Source: Moringa oleifera (Eukaryota; Streptophyta; Magnoliopsida; Brassicales; Moringaceae). From it: a stretch of DNA of 64,000 nt. This document shows, piece by piece, positions 51,211-62,493 of this stretch (its first letter is position 1; each line of letters begins with the position of its first letter). The DNA lies in contig JAJFZO010000799.1 in assembly GCA_021397835.1 (NCBI GenBank), positions 372,001 to 436,000 of the forward strand, written 5' to 3'. Both the position numbers and the translations under genes were made by a program. The notes under the pieces are model-generated. The model saw nothing but the letters and a program-made list of their open reading frames with translations, did no database searches and had not been told where the DNA came from.

Positions 51211-51540
51211 CGTCACTATATGAGTGATCGATTTACGTCTGTCACTAAAGATAGCGATAGAATAATATTCATCGCTACTTTAACGACAGATTCTTGTCTG
51301 TCGTTAGTTTAACGATAAATTTTATTCTGTTGCTATTTTAGTGACAGACTAATATCTGATATAGATTGATTAGTGACTAATAGATCTATCATTAATACAA
51401 TTAATTTTTTTAAAAAATAATTTTAAATATAACTAAAAAATAAAATAAACTAAAATTTATAAAACATAATAAATACAAGATAATATGTTATATGCTCGTG
51501 AAATACAATATGCATATAAAAAATTACATTTAATTATTAG

Positions 51541-51729
51541 GCAGTGTTGGTGCCTTCTTCCCCAAAAGAGAGCCTCCATCCTACAAATGTGCTTATTCAT
51601 ATCAAGCTCTCTCTATAAGTGCTTTTGCAATTCGATCTTGAAGCATATGCGATCATGCTCCCTCGCCTTGCGCTCCTCCTCCAATCTCTCTTCGAAAGTC
51701 CTACGTTCCTCCTCCATACGCTCCTTCAT
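51541..51729 (-). pseudogene. Coiled-coil fragment of a plant CACTA (En/Spm, PTTA-type) transposase
   Basis: The minus strand from 51,729 reads MKERMEEERRTFEERLEEER, then KAREHDR and IELQKHL, a stop, then RELDMNKHICRMEALF. A glutamate/arginine-rich amphipathic helix of this kind is typical of the C-terminal part of plant En/Spm accessory transposases. A pyrimidine-rich stretch ending TTCTATGAAG just upstream could be a 3' splice site, so this may be a last exon. One in-frame stop disables it. The plus-strand open frame over the same bases is its shadow. Confidence 0.6.
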
Positions 51730-52019
51730 AGAAGAAACAACAAATTACACATATGTTGTACATAAATGTTACATTTCTAACCTATCTGATCTAGACAATT
51801 CAAGAATTGTTATTGAACAATTTATTTTGATGCATGTACAAACACATGATGGACAATAAATGTTCACTAATAATTCTCAAACGGTGTATCTAAAGAATAT
51901 GTGTGAAGTCTAACTTTGCTAATAGTAATACTTTATGGTTATCATATAATAGATTAATTTAATTGATTAACATATGAATAAATTTACTCAACATTAGTAA
52001 TAGTCATTCATATGTAAAT

Positions 52020-52600
52020 ATGTAATTAACATAAACTAAATTTATTTGAAAAATAAAGTTAATAACTCCAAAATTTAATCAACATCTAAGTAAATTAATT
52101 TTCATAAAAAATCTAATTAATTAAATTATTTATGTCATGAAATAACAATGTAATTAAACTATTATTTATGTAATCAATAACAAATTAACTAATTTTATTA
52201 ATAAATAAAATTAACAATTGCAAAATTTAATTAACATCTAACTGATTTAAATTTCATAAAAATCTAATTAAATTATTTATCATAAATTATATTCTAATTA
52301 AACTGTTATCTATCTAATTTATTATAAGTAAAATTTTTAATTAACCTATAAAATTAACGATTATATAATTTAATTAATACCTACCTAATTTAAATTCCTT
52401 AAAACACTAATTAACTTATTTATCTTACATCACAAACTAATTAGATTTCTTTTAAATAATCTAACATAAACTAAATTTATTAATAAATAAAATTAACAGT
52501 TATAAAATTTAATAAATATCTAACTAATTTAAATTTCAAAAAAATCTAATTAAAATATTTATCTTAAATTACAACCAAATTCAACAATTACCTAATAATA
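52020..52600. repeat. AT-rich tandem repeat, about 145 bp unit, about 4 copies
   Basis: The series AAAATTTAAT, AACATCTAACT, TTTAAATTTC, AAAATCTAATTAA, ATTATTTAT recurs starting near 52,060, 52,212, 52,352 and 52,495. The block is almost devoid of G and C. Confidence 0.75.
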
Positions 52601-53180
52601 TACCATAAAATAAATTTTATTAAAACATAAAATAAATAATTAAAAAATTTATTTAAAATCTAAAATATTTCTATAATTATCAAATCTAATCGTAATATTT
52701 TTATATAAGATTTTTTAATCATTAATATCATTATTAATAATTTCAACAATTAACTGCACAAATTATCAAGTAAAGAGGAAAGAGAATATGACTGTTCACA
52801 GTGGAGAAAATAGAAGGAAAAATGGCACACACCAAGATGCCATGTAGGGAGAGCATGGTAAAGACTTGGCTCTGAGACAGCAAGATAAATAGAGGAAAGA
52901 CAGTGCCGCTCATTGGTGAAATGAAAAATTTGAGAATCGTGTGTATAGACAGATGCAGAGACGACAATAAAGTTAAAGAGAAAATAGAGTGGGGAAAAAA
53001 GAACTAGTTTAAGAAGATAGAAGCAGAGACAGTAACAAAAATGAGGGGAAAGGAAACGGCATTTGTGTGAAAGGAAAAAAAATTAAGGTTTCATTTTATA
53101 AGTACTTAGTGACAAAATTAAGTGGCGATCGTTAGAAGTGAAATCTAGCGACGAAACTATAGTCCGTCGTTGTCTATACA

Positions 53181-54310
53181 GTGAAAGTAAAATCAAGCGA
53201 AGGAAGCAATGCCTTTGCGACCATGGCTATCGCCTTCGAGGCCATGCATGGACGCTTTCACGACTACCATGACTACTACCTTAGAAGGCCTTGGCTGCCA
53301 GATTTAAAGGCCACGACTGCCTTCGCAGCCACTCATGGACACTTTCGCCACAGCCATCGCTGCCATCTTCGAAGGCCATGGATGCCATTACGACCATGCG
53401 TGGATGCTTTGGCGGTAGGCATGGCTGCCTTTGCGGCCATGCATGGACACTTTGATGGTGGCCATGGCCATGGCTACTACCTTCAAGGCCATAGGTGTCA
53501 CCTTCAAAGGCCATGGCTGTCGCCTTCAAAGGCAATGGCAGGCACCTTTGAAGGCCATGGTTGCCTTCATTGGCAGCCGTGGCTGCCTTCGTGGACGCCT
53601 TTGTCTGCCTTTGTGGGCAAGGTTGCTGCCTTCGTGGGTGCCCATGGCTACCTTCGCAGGCTCCGTGGCTACCTTCGTGGGTGTCGTGGCTGCCTTCATA
53701 GGCCATCATGGCTACCTTTTTCACGGCCATGGCAGCCACCTTCGAAGGCATGGCTACCTTCCTAGCCACGGTTACCACTTTTGAAGGACATGGCTGCCTT
53801 TTCGTGGCCATCGCAGTTGCCTTCGAAGGTCATGGCTGCCATGGCAATTACTATGCATAGTAACCTTCAAATCAAGGCAGCAAGCTCACAGCCATGCGTG
53901 GCTGCCTTGGAAGGCCCAACAACTAGATTGTTTTTGAGGTAACCATGCATGGCTGCCTTCGAAGGCAATAAGCTGGCTGCCAGCTTGTTTGTGCCACCAG
54001 CTTGCTTCCCCGACCGACGGTCATGCATGGTGCCTTCGAAGGCAGCAAGTTGGTGGCCAGCTTCCTTTAGCGATGGCCATGTATTGCTGTCTTCCAAGGC
54101 AACATGCTGACAACCAGCTTGCTTCTGCAGCTGCCATGCATGGCTGCCTTCGAAGGCAGCAAGCTAGTCACCAGCTTGCTTTTGCGGGGCCATGCATGGC
54201 TACCTTCAAAGGTAGCAAGCTGACGGCCATGTATGGCTGCTTTTGAAGGAAACAATTAAGTTTGTGGCCATGGCTTCCTCTGAAGGCTGCAAGCTTGCAA
54301 CCTTCGTGAC
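53181..54310. repeat. GC-rich palindromic minisatellite
   Basis: The 5' half (53,181-53,860) repeats GGCCATGGCTGCCTTCG.AGG at irregular steps of roughly 25-35 bases. The 3' half (53,886-54,250) has a unit of about 56 bp starting CCATGCATGGCTGCC at about 53,943, 54,022, 54,077, 54,134 and 54,190. Each good unit contains the perfect palindrome GCTGCCTTCGAAGGCAGC and a second inverted pair AAGCTGG...CCAGCTT. The block is far richer in G+C than its surroundings, so long open frames occur in several frames on both strands by chance. Confidence 0.88.
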
Positions 54311-54632
54311 TACCTATGGGTGGTCACTAGGCTGCATTGCTTACATAGTGACCGAACTGTTACAGTCGCTAGATCTTTGATTAGCTATCGATTAAAATTC
54401 GATCGCTAATTTATTTTTAAGCTGATTAAAAATTAAAATAAATTAATTAAAAATAAATTTAGCGACGAAGATCGCATATGTCGCTAATATTTGTCGCTAA
54501 TCTATCATTATTTCGTCGCTATGGTAAAATTTTTATTTTGTAGTAAATCTGTCACTATTCTATCTTTATTCAGCGACTGACAAAATCAATTGCTATGTTG
54601 TGTCATTATTTTTAATTTTTTTTAGTGCCTTA

Positions 54633-57600
54633 AAATTTGGATTTATCTTTTTTTTTTTCGAGTTGTACCTCACGAAAACTAGTAATTTTTTGAAAGTCAT
54701 GACATCGCTCTACCAAACCTAATGTGGACTAGGAGGCTAATGACACTAGTCATTCAAGATAAAGGGGAAAGATCCACTTTCCTAACCACCATCGTTGACA
54801 AGTTTCCTTAACAAAAGAGAAAGAGTTATCAAGGGGAGCGTGAGCGTCGTCCAAGGCTTGACCATAGGATGGTTGAAGCACCAACGATAAAAGTAGGTTA
54901 GTTGTTGGCTTTTTACCTACTTTTTTTCAATATTCAAAATCTCTCTTCATGGGCGCTTTGGTTAGCTCATCTTCTCTAGCTAGGTAAGACCTATTACATA
55001 CACCTTGAGGAAAGCCCATACAAAAAAATGAGACCTTTCATAAGGAAATAATTCTTGTTACTTCAAAAAAGATCTAGCAAAGAGCACTAGTGAAGTAAGG
55101 CATGAAAGGATTTAAAGAGCTCAAGCAAATTATGCCTACCATGACTATTAGTAAAGATAGAGTTAATTTACTTAACAAAGTTGTACTTGAGTGATTAAGG
55201 AAGCAGCTTTATCTTAGCTTTTTTACCTTTTATCTGATCCTTTCTTTCATGGAGGAAGGGCTTCGTACAGTACTTGTTCTTTGGATTAATGTCCTACCTT
55301 CTGCCTTTAGGCTTGTAATAACGATAAGAGTTAATGATCTTTTGCGCCTTTTGCTTGGCTAGCCCTCACAATCAATTGGTTATTGTTACCGGTTCAAATC
55401 GTTCTATATGCTTGTTTAGTTTGAAGAGTGCTTCACCTTGTTTCACTTGATGTTTGTATGCTATCTTCTCTCTCCCACCAACTAAGGATGAAGTTAATAG
55501 AGAAATTTAGGTGTTGAGGACAATCTGCAAGCCCATGTTCATCAAACACTTCACTGACATAAGTTATGGTCCAAAACTCTAATTCGATCTGTTTTCTCAA
55601 GGACTACATAAACTTCTTCCCTTGGAGTTATAACTAAAGGATCAACTAGCCAAGCTTAAGCTTAATAGTTGTGCAGGCAAAGAAGATAGAATTCTAAAAA
55701 AAAAAATAGTATTATGAAATAAAGTTATCGTGGGTGGCATGGCCTTCTCACTATTGATTAAAAGGAAGTAATATCTCTTATCGATCAACCTCCAAATGTA
55801 ATGGCTAGCTCAGATAAGAGCATTTTAAGCTATTCAAATAGATTCAATTTATAGTAGTGGTGTGTTACTAGGTTAGCACTTCAAGAACTATTACCTAACA
55901 CAGCTTGCCTGGAAGTCATGGCAAGATTTTATCCAAATTGCATTGGTTCCTGGCAAGTATTAAGAAGTTCTATCCTCTAATTCTTAAAACTTTTATGCTT
56001 AACTTAATCTCTGCCTTACTTATTTTGTCCCTCGTAAAGTTAATAGGTTTTTCAAAATGAAAGGACTTTAGCCATTGTGTGCGAAGTTTCTCTCGTTATT
56101 GGAGGAGTTATGCTTGTATGAAATCGGACCCTTGGGTAAGGAGACATTTTTAGCAGTATGCCTCTTAAACCTTAGCCCTTAAGGGTTGGGTTTCAATGGC
56201 AGGCTTTTGTGTCATTTGGACCTATATCTAGTAAAAGTAGTGGCTTGGTTGGCCCTACGCACCTTATCATGGGTGTCTATGTGAGTTATTTATCCTAGCA
56301 TTTTAATGCTCGCCTTATGTTTCTCAATCATCTTTCATCGAGATGCCTTTTAAAGAGATTTAGCCAATATGGGTATGAATGGGGATTCCTAAATTCTTTT
56401 TACAGATTCAGATTTTAATGCCCCTTATGCATAAAGATATGGATAAGGATACCGATTTAGATATGGCTAGAAAGGCTTGTTTGAGTGATTCATAAACCCT
56501 TGTTAGGATAAACAAACAAGGGTTTCATCCTCTGCTTATGGGAATGCTATTTTGCGAAATGTTGCTTTAAGACAAACTAGATATGTTGTATCATAAACTT
56601 GATACATTAGTTGAGCTGATGCTGCTTTGGATGCTTACCTTGTCTTTTTCCATTGAGCTTAGCTCTTTAAGATCAATTGAATAGCTTATTAACATTCTTT
56701 CCTTCGGTTCTCGGCTGTAGAAATGCTATTATCAATGATTATTGAGTTGATCTTTTGTTCTCATCTTTCAATGAAGACAAAATATGACTCTTATAATCTC
56801 TAGCACTTAGAAAAGAGGTATCATATAGTCGATTATATTTCTATAAAATGAAATAGTTAATTCATTCAATCAAGACCGTGAAAAAAATATCATAGTAGAT
56901 TAAATCCCTTGAATGAGAATTAGTTGATTGATAATTAATGTGCACTTTTGTAGTAATCGAACCCATCAAACCCATCACATAGGCTTCTTCCTTGTACCAC
57001 TGAGATGAACTAAAAAGTGTGACGAGATTTGGTTACTTTTTTCGATCATTAACAGTAAAGCTTTCCATGAAGAGCCCCCGTAAGTCACATTAATCAAAGA
57101 TTTAGGGGTATATGAAGTCGTGTTTCACATGGCTGAATGAAAGGTAACTCTGCTAACCAAAGCCGACGTAAGTCCCTCTTAAAAGGAATTGAAACCCTTT
57201 CACATATATCTCTTTTGGAACAAATCTTAAGTGACATAATTGTTGCTACTGGTCTTGACACCAAAATAAATGTCAATAGAGTTAAAGCAAGCAAGGCGAG
57301 TTGGGAAAAGCATTATGGCCATAGAAAGAGCGCAAAAGTATACTCTTTTTTCCTTGATAACAAAGCTAATGCTAACCTCCTACACACATAGGAACCAAGG
57401 AAAAAAAGAAAGAGGAGATAAAAGCCACCTACATGTTTGAACGAAAACAAGAACACAAAATGCAGCATCGAGACTTGAAGGCAACCAAGGAATTACTATT
57501 TAAGATCATGAGGACTGACAGCGATTAAAGAATAAAAAGGAGGCATCACACGCTAGTTGTTAGTACCCCAATAGTTGCCGCTAATCAAAGCAAGAAAGTG

Positions 57601-60600
57601 AAAACCGTGCCATCTTTAAGCCTAGCTCTATCTCTTGTTTTGGTTTTGTGCCCTTTAGCTATCTCCTAAGGGACGATTGGTATTTTTTTTTATATTTTGA
57701 CACCTTTTGGAAATTAAAAAAAAAAGAGAGCTTAGGTATTGGGCATACCAATAACAACTATATTCAAATCCTTGTTGCTTAGGTCACGAACCACATCAAG
57801 ATTATTTCAAAGCAAACAATTGCTTGTCCACTACAAGATTCGATGGAATGTCCATATAGCTCATTACACTTAAATTAGAGCTGAGGGCAACTTTAGACTT
57901 ACTAATTCAGCATAAGTTCCTAGACTAAAGCCATACCATAACCATACACATATGATGGCCTACTAGTACCATATGCGACAATAAAAAGGTAACAAAATTT
58001 AGAAGATAGTCAGCACTCACAGCAGTAGAAGGAGAGGGATGCTTACACATGCCCACCACCACCAAGCAGAAGTTAGAAGGAAATAGGGAGGCCAAGCCCA
58101 AGAGCTCTATTTTGAACACACCTATTAGTTAGTCTATCTTTGAAAGAATCTACATTTGAAGGCATGGATGAAGCATTTCAAAATACGAAATTAACATATG
58201 ACTAAGAATAGTCCTATCATAGATCAAAATCATACGGTTAAGGTCCTCACACTTAGGACTATCCATATTAGGGCTAGTTCAACTTAGATCGAAGTCTAAT
58301 GCATTGCCCATAAAAAGAAGACTATTAACGATTTAACATCTTGCCACCTCATGTAAATCCTTCTTAGCATAAGCTAATTCTATCGTTTACAGGTCCTTAA
58401 TCTTCACGCGAAAGCAATGCAACCTTCTCACAAAGGAGAGACTCATTTTGACCTAACCATTCTCACCTTGTTAAGACCCGAGTAAGGGTTTTGGTGGGGA
58501 AGGCACTTGTTAAGCTGTAGAGTCTTGTCATTCTCATTTGCTCTGGGCACCTTATTAATTTTCATGAATGTTGTAAGTGAAAGGTATTGTTAACATAAAG
58601 TTGTTTGATTTACCATCCTAGTCCCAAAGCAATGAGGAGGACATTAATATGGTAGTAGTTTTACAACTGGGTCATAAACATGCCATTGAACACTAAGAAA
58701 ACAACCTTCACATGAAAGTCCATTAGTGGACTAATTCTTTATGATCTTTTCGATGAAAGCTTAAGGGAAGGACTTCTTTTCTCTTGTCAGGAAAAGAAAG
58801 ACTAAGTAAAGGCAAATAATAAGGCGAAGGTAGCAGACTTGCCTCGAGAGAAAAACATAGCATCAGGACATTGCTCCAGATTGGTGAAATAGTTGAACCA
58901 AGCTCCTTCGCTCGGCAAGCTCCTTTTTGCTCCTCATAGACTATTAGACATATTGTCTACTCTGCTTCATGGAAAAGCTAAGTCCAAGAAGAGCTATCCA
59001 AAGTCAATTGTCAAGCTTTCAAACTCGCCTTGAAGTTAATGAACGATTGTAGGGCTACCAATAAGCAGGCTCGCTTATGATATGCTAAAATTATACATTC
59101 AGTTTTTTATTAATCTCTAACATTCATGAAGCAGATTGTCAAAAAGGGGTTTTTCGCAAGCAGGAAAACAACCTTTTTGACAATCTACATATTGTAGTTG
59201 ATGCTACTCTTAGGACTTCCTAAGTCACGGAGTCTTTGATAAAGTTGTAAAAAAATGGGAATATACCCTAATATATATATTTTTTTCAAAAGGTTATAGT
59301 TAGTAAGACAAGTGCGAGTACAAAATCCTACATCAGTAGTGGACCACTATTTAATGCACTATTAAAGTAAAGTAACCAACATGCACATATCATGATTTGC
59401 CAGAGGAGCTTAGAGCTCAGCAAATGGAAGAAGCGAGCAAAGATAGATGGAATTTGGTAGGGAAAGGTGCTTTGTTGGACTTATTCTAAGGTGAGATCAA
59501 AGATCTTTCAATGCGTTGATTTTCAAAAAAGAAAAATATGGCTTTCTACTAGGAGTTTTGTTTATCGATCGATGTGAAAGGGTCAAAACTCTTGCTTTAT
59601 GCTTAAAAAACACCGTTCCCAATTATCTGCCTCATGAATGGAGGGGTGGAACCAAGGAAAACAACTGAATACTGAAAATTAAAAGAAAAGGATTTCCAGA
59701 GATAAATATCCGACATTGAGCCCGCCTATCATCAGTATAAGTTGAGAGAGTGAGATAGAGACAAATACCTAATAGATGGTGAAAAAGCTTTCCTACATGC
59801 AGGAACATTCCTTTTATCTTGCAGCCTTAATACTCAATTCTATTGTCCTGCACATTCGCTCTTGCAAAGCTAGCCAAGAAAGAGGTGCTTTTTCAGATTT
59901 GGTTTGCCTAGATAGGAAGTATGCTTATAATTCTTTTATTAACGGTATGTAAGTGAAATATCTTTTTATTCCAAGGGTATGATTGCTCATTCTTTAACTT
60001 AAAGCTAGGGCTTATGGTTCACTATCAATACCTTTTTTAAAGCGATATAACCTCATTGCTCACTTCTCAATGTTTGGGTCTTTCCCCTATACTCTCTCTT
60101 AAAATAGGTCCTGTCGCTCTACTCTGTCAACACTTTATCGCAATGCTAGAAGGTGAGATTTTAGGGCTTTTCCCAAGCTATGAATCCTCATTAATGGCAT
60201 GGTAATAAAAGATAAAGAAATTTTAATTTGATGTTCCATCTGTAAACACGATGAAAAAAGTAGTTGAACCACCTCCCTCAAGTGTTACTATACAAGAACG
60301 AGCTTATAGCAGTGAATCGCATGTCGAAATATCAAAATTAAAAATCATCGAGATTTATGCTTGGTCTTTTGCTTATTATGTATGGTGTAATGGCATCTCA
60401 TGCAAAGAATAAAGAAAGGTTAAACTTGGCTCCCAAACCAAAAAATTTGGGGGCTTTGGCCCGCTCATCATCAATCCCGTTTTACAATTATGTTACTACC
60501 TGTTCTGACTCTTATAAGTCTTTGAAAGACATTGAAGACTTGAAACTACATCAAAAGACAAAGCATTTTCCTTTTCCACTACCATCTCGAAAGAAGCAAT

Positions 60601-61718
60601 CAGCTTAGGATGAATGTCATTAGTTTTTTTTCTCTGTTTCATCTCGTGAGCTTCCTTTCAGAGTCAATGTGCTTCCTTATTTGCAAAAATTTCCTCCCCC
60701 TAGTGTTGGCTCCTTATTAAGCGCTCTTCTTGTCATTTCAACCTTTCTTCACATCTTAAGCTTTTTGTCTTAAATCTTTCTTTAGCCTGATCAAATAATG
60801 GTGCTTTACTTTTGGACATAGGATTTTATGTCACCCAATTCTTCGTTTACTAATGTAGAACTCATACTAAGCCAAATTTAATGTTTCAAAGAAGTAAGTA
60901 GTTATTAACCACTAAAGTCTAGTTGATGTTTATGGGTTAACTTAACTCCTTACTCTATATCTATTATAAACTTTCACATTATCTTTTGTCTTCTCGTTCC
61001 TGCACACTGGATGAATACTAGCTTTTCTTCTTTTAGTTAGTAGCTCTTGTCTTACAAGTCTAAGTAGCTAGGAATCTTCCTATTTAGGAGTTCATGAGCT
61101 AAGCCAGACCAGATTGCTATTCGTTTCCTAAAGTTAAGAAAAGCTAAGCCATGTTGCAATTTTGGTATAAAGCAATTTTTCTATAGTAATAAGGCTTATT
61201 TAAAAGATTAAATAGGCAGATAGAAGTAAGAAAAAGGCTGACTAGCTCATGTAAACAAATAAGAAATTCATTTGCCTTAGTAAGCTGGCCTTGGTTGTTA
61301 AGGTTCTTTAAGCACTATGGTAGGAAGTGGATCGATCATGATGAGAATTGACTTTTCCATAATGTAATAAAAGAGTCACAATCTAGGAAATCTCAACTAG
61401 ATGAAGGAGATATGAATTCAATTTAGGTGGGTAAGGGCTTAGCTTGACCTTGTCTTCTCTCTTAGTCCTTTCGAACAAGATATTTCAAAATATGGACAAG
61501 TTGGAGGCAAAGACTAGTAAAGTTCATCATAGAAAGAAGGTATCACCTAAGAAAAGAAGTGGCAAATTTTGATGGCTTGGATGTTGGGCAGATTCTAATG
61601 GGGTCTATCTCATAAATAAAGGAAAAGTATGTGTGCTAGCACAATACAGCTTATGTAGTTGATCGAATTAGATAGCCTTCGAGCAACCGAATACATAATA
61701 AATTTTGGTCAATAACTT
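54633..61718. other. Unassigned putative mitochondrial DNA
   Basis: No gene is recognised in seven kilobases. Frames at 57,137-57,391 and 60,357-60,608 (plus) have no known motif. A strong hairpin lies at 59,133-59,186. Confidence 0.35.
59133..59186. repeat. Strong stem-loop (perfect 15-bp stem extended by T/A pairs)
   Basis: AGATTGTCAAAAAGG at 59,133 pairs exactly with CCTTTTTGACAATCT ending at 59,186. The next bases (GGTTTTT and AAAACAA) extend the stem imperfectly, leaving a loop of about 10-14 bases. Plant mitochondrial transcripts often end at such stem-loops, so this may mark an original 3' end. A short inverted-repeat insertion is the alternative. Confidence 0.8.
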
Positions 61719-61806
61719 AAAGGGATGGCTGAGTGGCTTAAGGCATTGGTTTGTTAAATCGATGTACAAGAAGATTGTATCATGGGTTTGAATTCCTTTT
61801 CCTTTA
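61719..61806 (+). pseudogene. trnS: Mitochondrial trnS(GCU)-derived pseudogene
   Basis: The order GATGGCTGAGTGGCTTAAGG, CATTGGTTTGTTAAATCGA, TGTACAAGAAGATTGTA (long variable arm), TGGGTTTGAATTCC is that of the native plant mitochondrial tRNA-Ser(GCU). The anticodon position reads GTT (61,753-61,755) instead of GCT, and the T-loop GGTTCGAATCC has become GGTTTGAATTCC. Both are C-to-T type changes. It is first in a trnS-trnF-trnP run. Confidence 0.88.
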
Positions 61807-62159
61807 GCGCAAAAGTGGAACGGGTGGGCCAAATTATGTGAAAGAAATAACCTCTTGGTAGAGTCCCTCGGAAGAAAAAAAATTACACTATTGAGTGACT
61901 AAAAACAGAGAGCCTATTGTGCATTATTTTTATTTGACCGACTTATCTTCTTTCTATAACCAGCTCCTTATAACCATTCAAAGACTGGACGAATCTTAAT
62001 TCTTGAGCATGTTAGGAGATTAAGTGGCAATTGTAAAAGCTACTCAAAAGCTTGATGAATAAGTGGGCATAATAAATTAATTAGTAAAGGGCTTTTCCCT
62101 TACTAGTTAAGTGTTAAGGTAGGCGCTATTTGATGAAGAAAATGAACTTTAGGAAAGTG

Positions 62160-62232
62160 GTTCATATAGCTCAGCTGATTAGAGTAAAGGACTGAAAATC
62201 TTTATGTGAAAGGTTCGAATCAATTTCTACGG
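62160..62232 (+). pseudogene. trnF: Mitochondrial trnF(GAA)-derived pseudogene
   Basis: TAGCTCAGCTGATTAGAG (D arm), GGACTGAAAATC (anticodon GAA, 62,194-62,196) and GGTTCGAATC (T arm) match tRNA-Phe. Stem changes (AGAGTAAAGG, TCTTTATG, AGGTTCGAATCAATTT) weaken the anticodon, T and acceptor stems. The length is normal. It is probably non-functional in the nucleus. Confidence 0.88.
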
Positions 62233-62420
62233 GGACGAAGGGTCGAAAGGACACATAGCCGAATGTGAGCAGGATTTTTAAATTCAAGTGAAAAGAAGAA
62301 GGCAAAAAGCCACATAGTGTAAGATATAGATTGGTTCTCGCACCTTATACCTAATAGGATGGGCAAGTTTGGTTTGAATATTCATCGATTGAGTGGATTT
62401 ATATGCTTCAGGGGATGAGA

Positions 62421-62493
62421 CAAGGTGTAAGCAGTTTGGTCAGCGCATTTCTTTTGGGTCTAGAGGGCCATAGGTTTAATTCTTATCACTTAA
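62421..62493 (+). pseudogene. trnP: Mitochondrial trnP(UGG)-derived pseudogene
   Basis: CAAGGTGTAAGCAGTTTGGT, CAGCGCATTTCTTTTGGGTC (anticodon TGG, 62,455-62,457) and AGAGGGCCATAGGTTTAATT match tRNA-Pro of plant mitochondria. The D arm has lost a base and the T-loop TTCGAATC has become TTTAATTC. It lies 188 bases after trnF, as expected for the conserved mitochondrial cluster. Confidence 0.9.

Larger units (their letters stand above)
51211..54632. mobile_element. CACTA-like transposon nested in the NUMT
   Basis: A CACTATAT start near 51,211 and a TTTTTTTTAGTG end near 54,632 could be degraded CACTA termini. Subterminal zones are filled with variants of TAGCGACGAA and TTCGTCGCTA: 51,225-51,370 on the left, 54,350-54,600 on the right, and an extra patch at 53,100-53,175. 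The minus strand carries a plant-transposase-like coiled coil at 51,541-51,729. Inside lie an AT-rich tandem block (52,020-52,600) and a GC-rich palindromic block (53,181-54,310). Exact ends and the target duplication could not be fixed. Confidence 0.6.

Noticed and set aside
51485..51859. 124-codon plus-strand open frame
   Set aside because: The opposite strand carries the transposase-like coiled coil over the same bases, and the serine/leucine-rich plus-strand product is its antisense shadow.
53181..53811. Long overlapping open frames on both strands (194, 176 and 117 codons)
   Set aside because: They lie in the GC-rich minisatellite, where stops are rare in several frames. The predicted proteins are low-complexity repeats of the DNA unit with no domain.
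55360..55410. tRNA-like T-arm word GGTTCAAATC
   Set aside because: No matching D arm, anticodon stem or acceptor stem could be found around it.
60357..60608. 83-codon plus-strand open frame in the NUMT
   Set aside because: It has no motif or mitochondrial gene that I recognise; chance cannot be excluded at this length.
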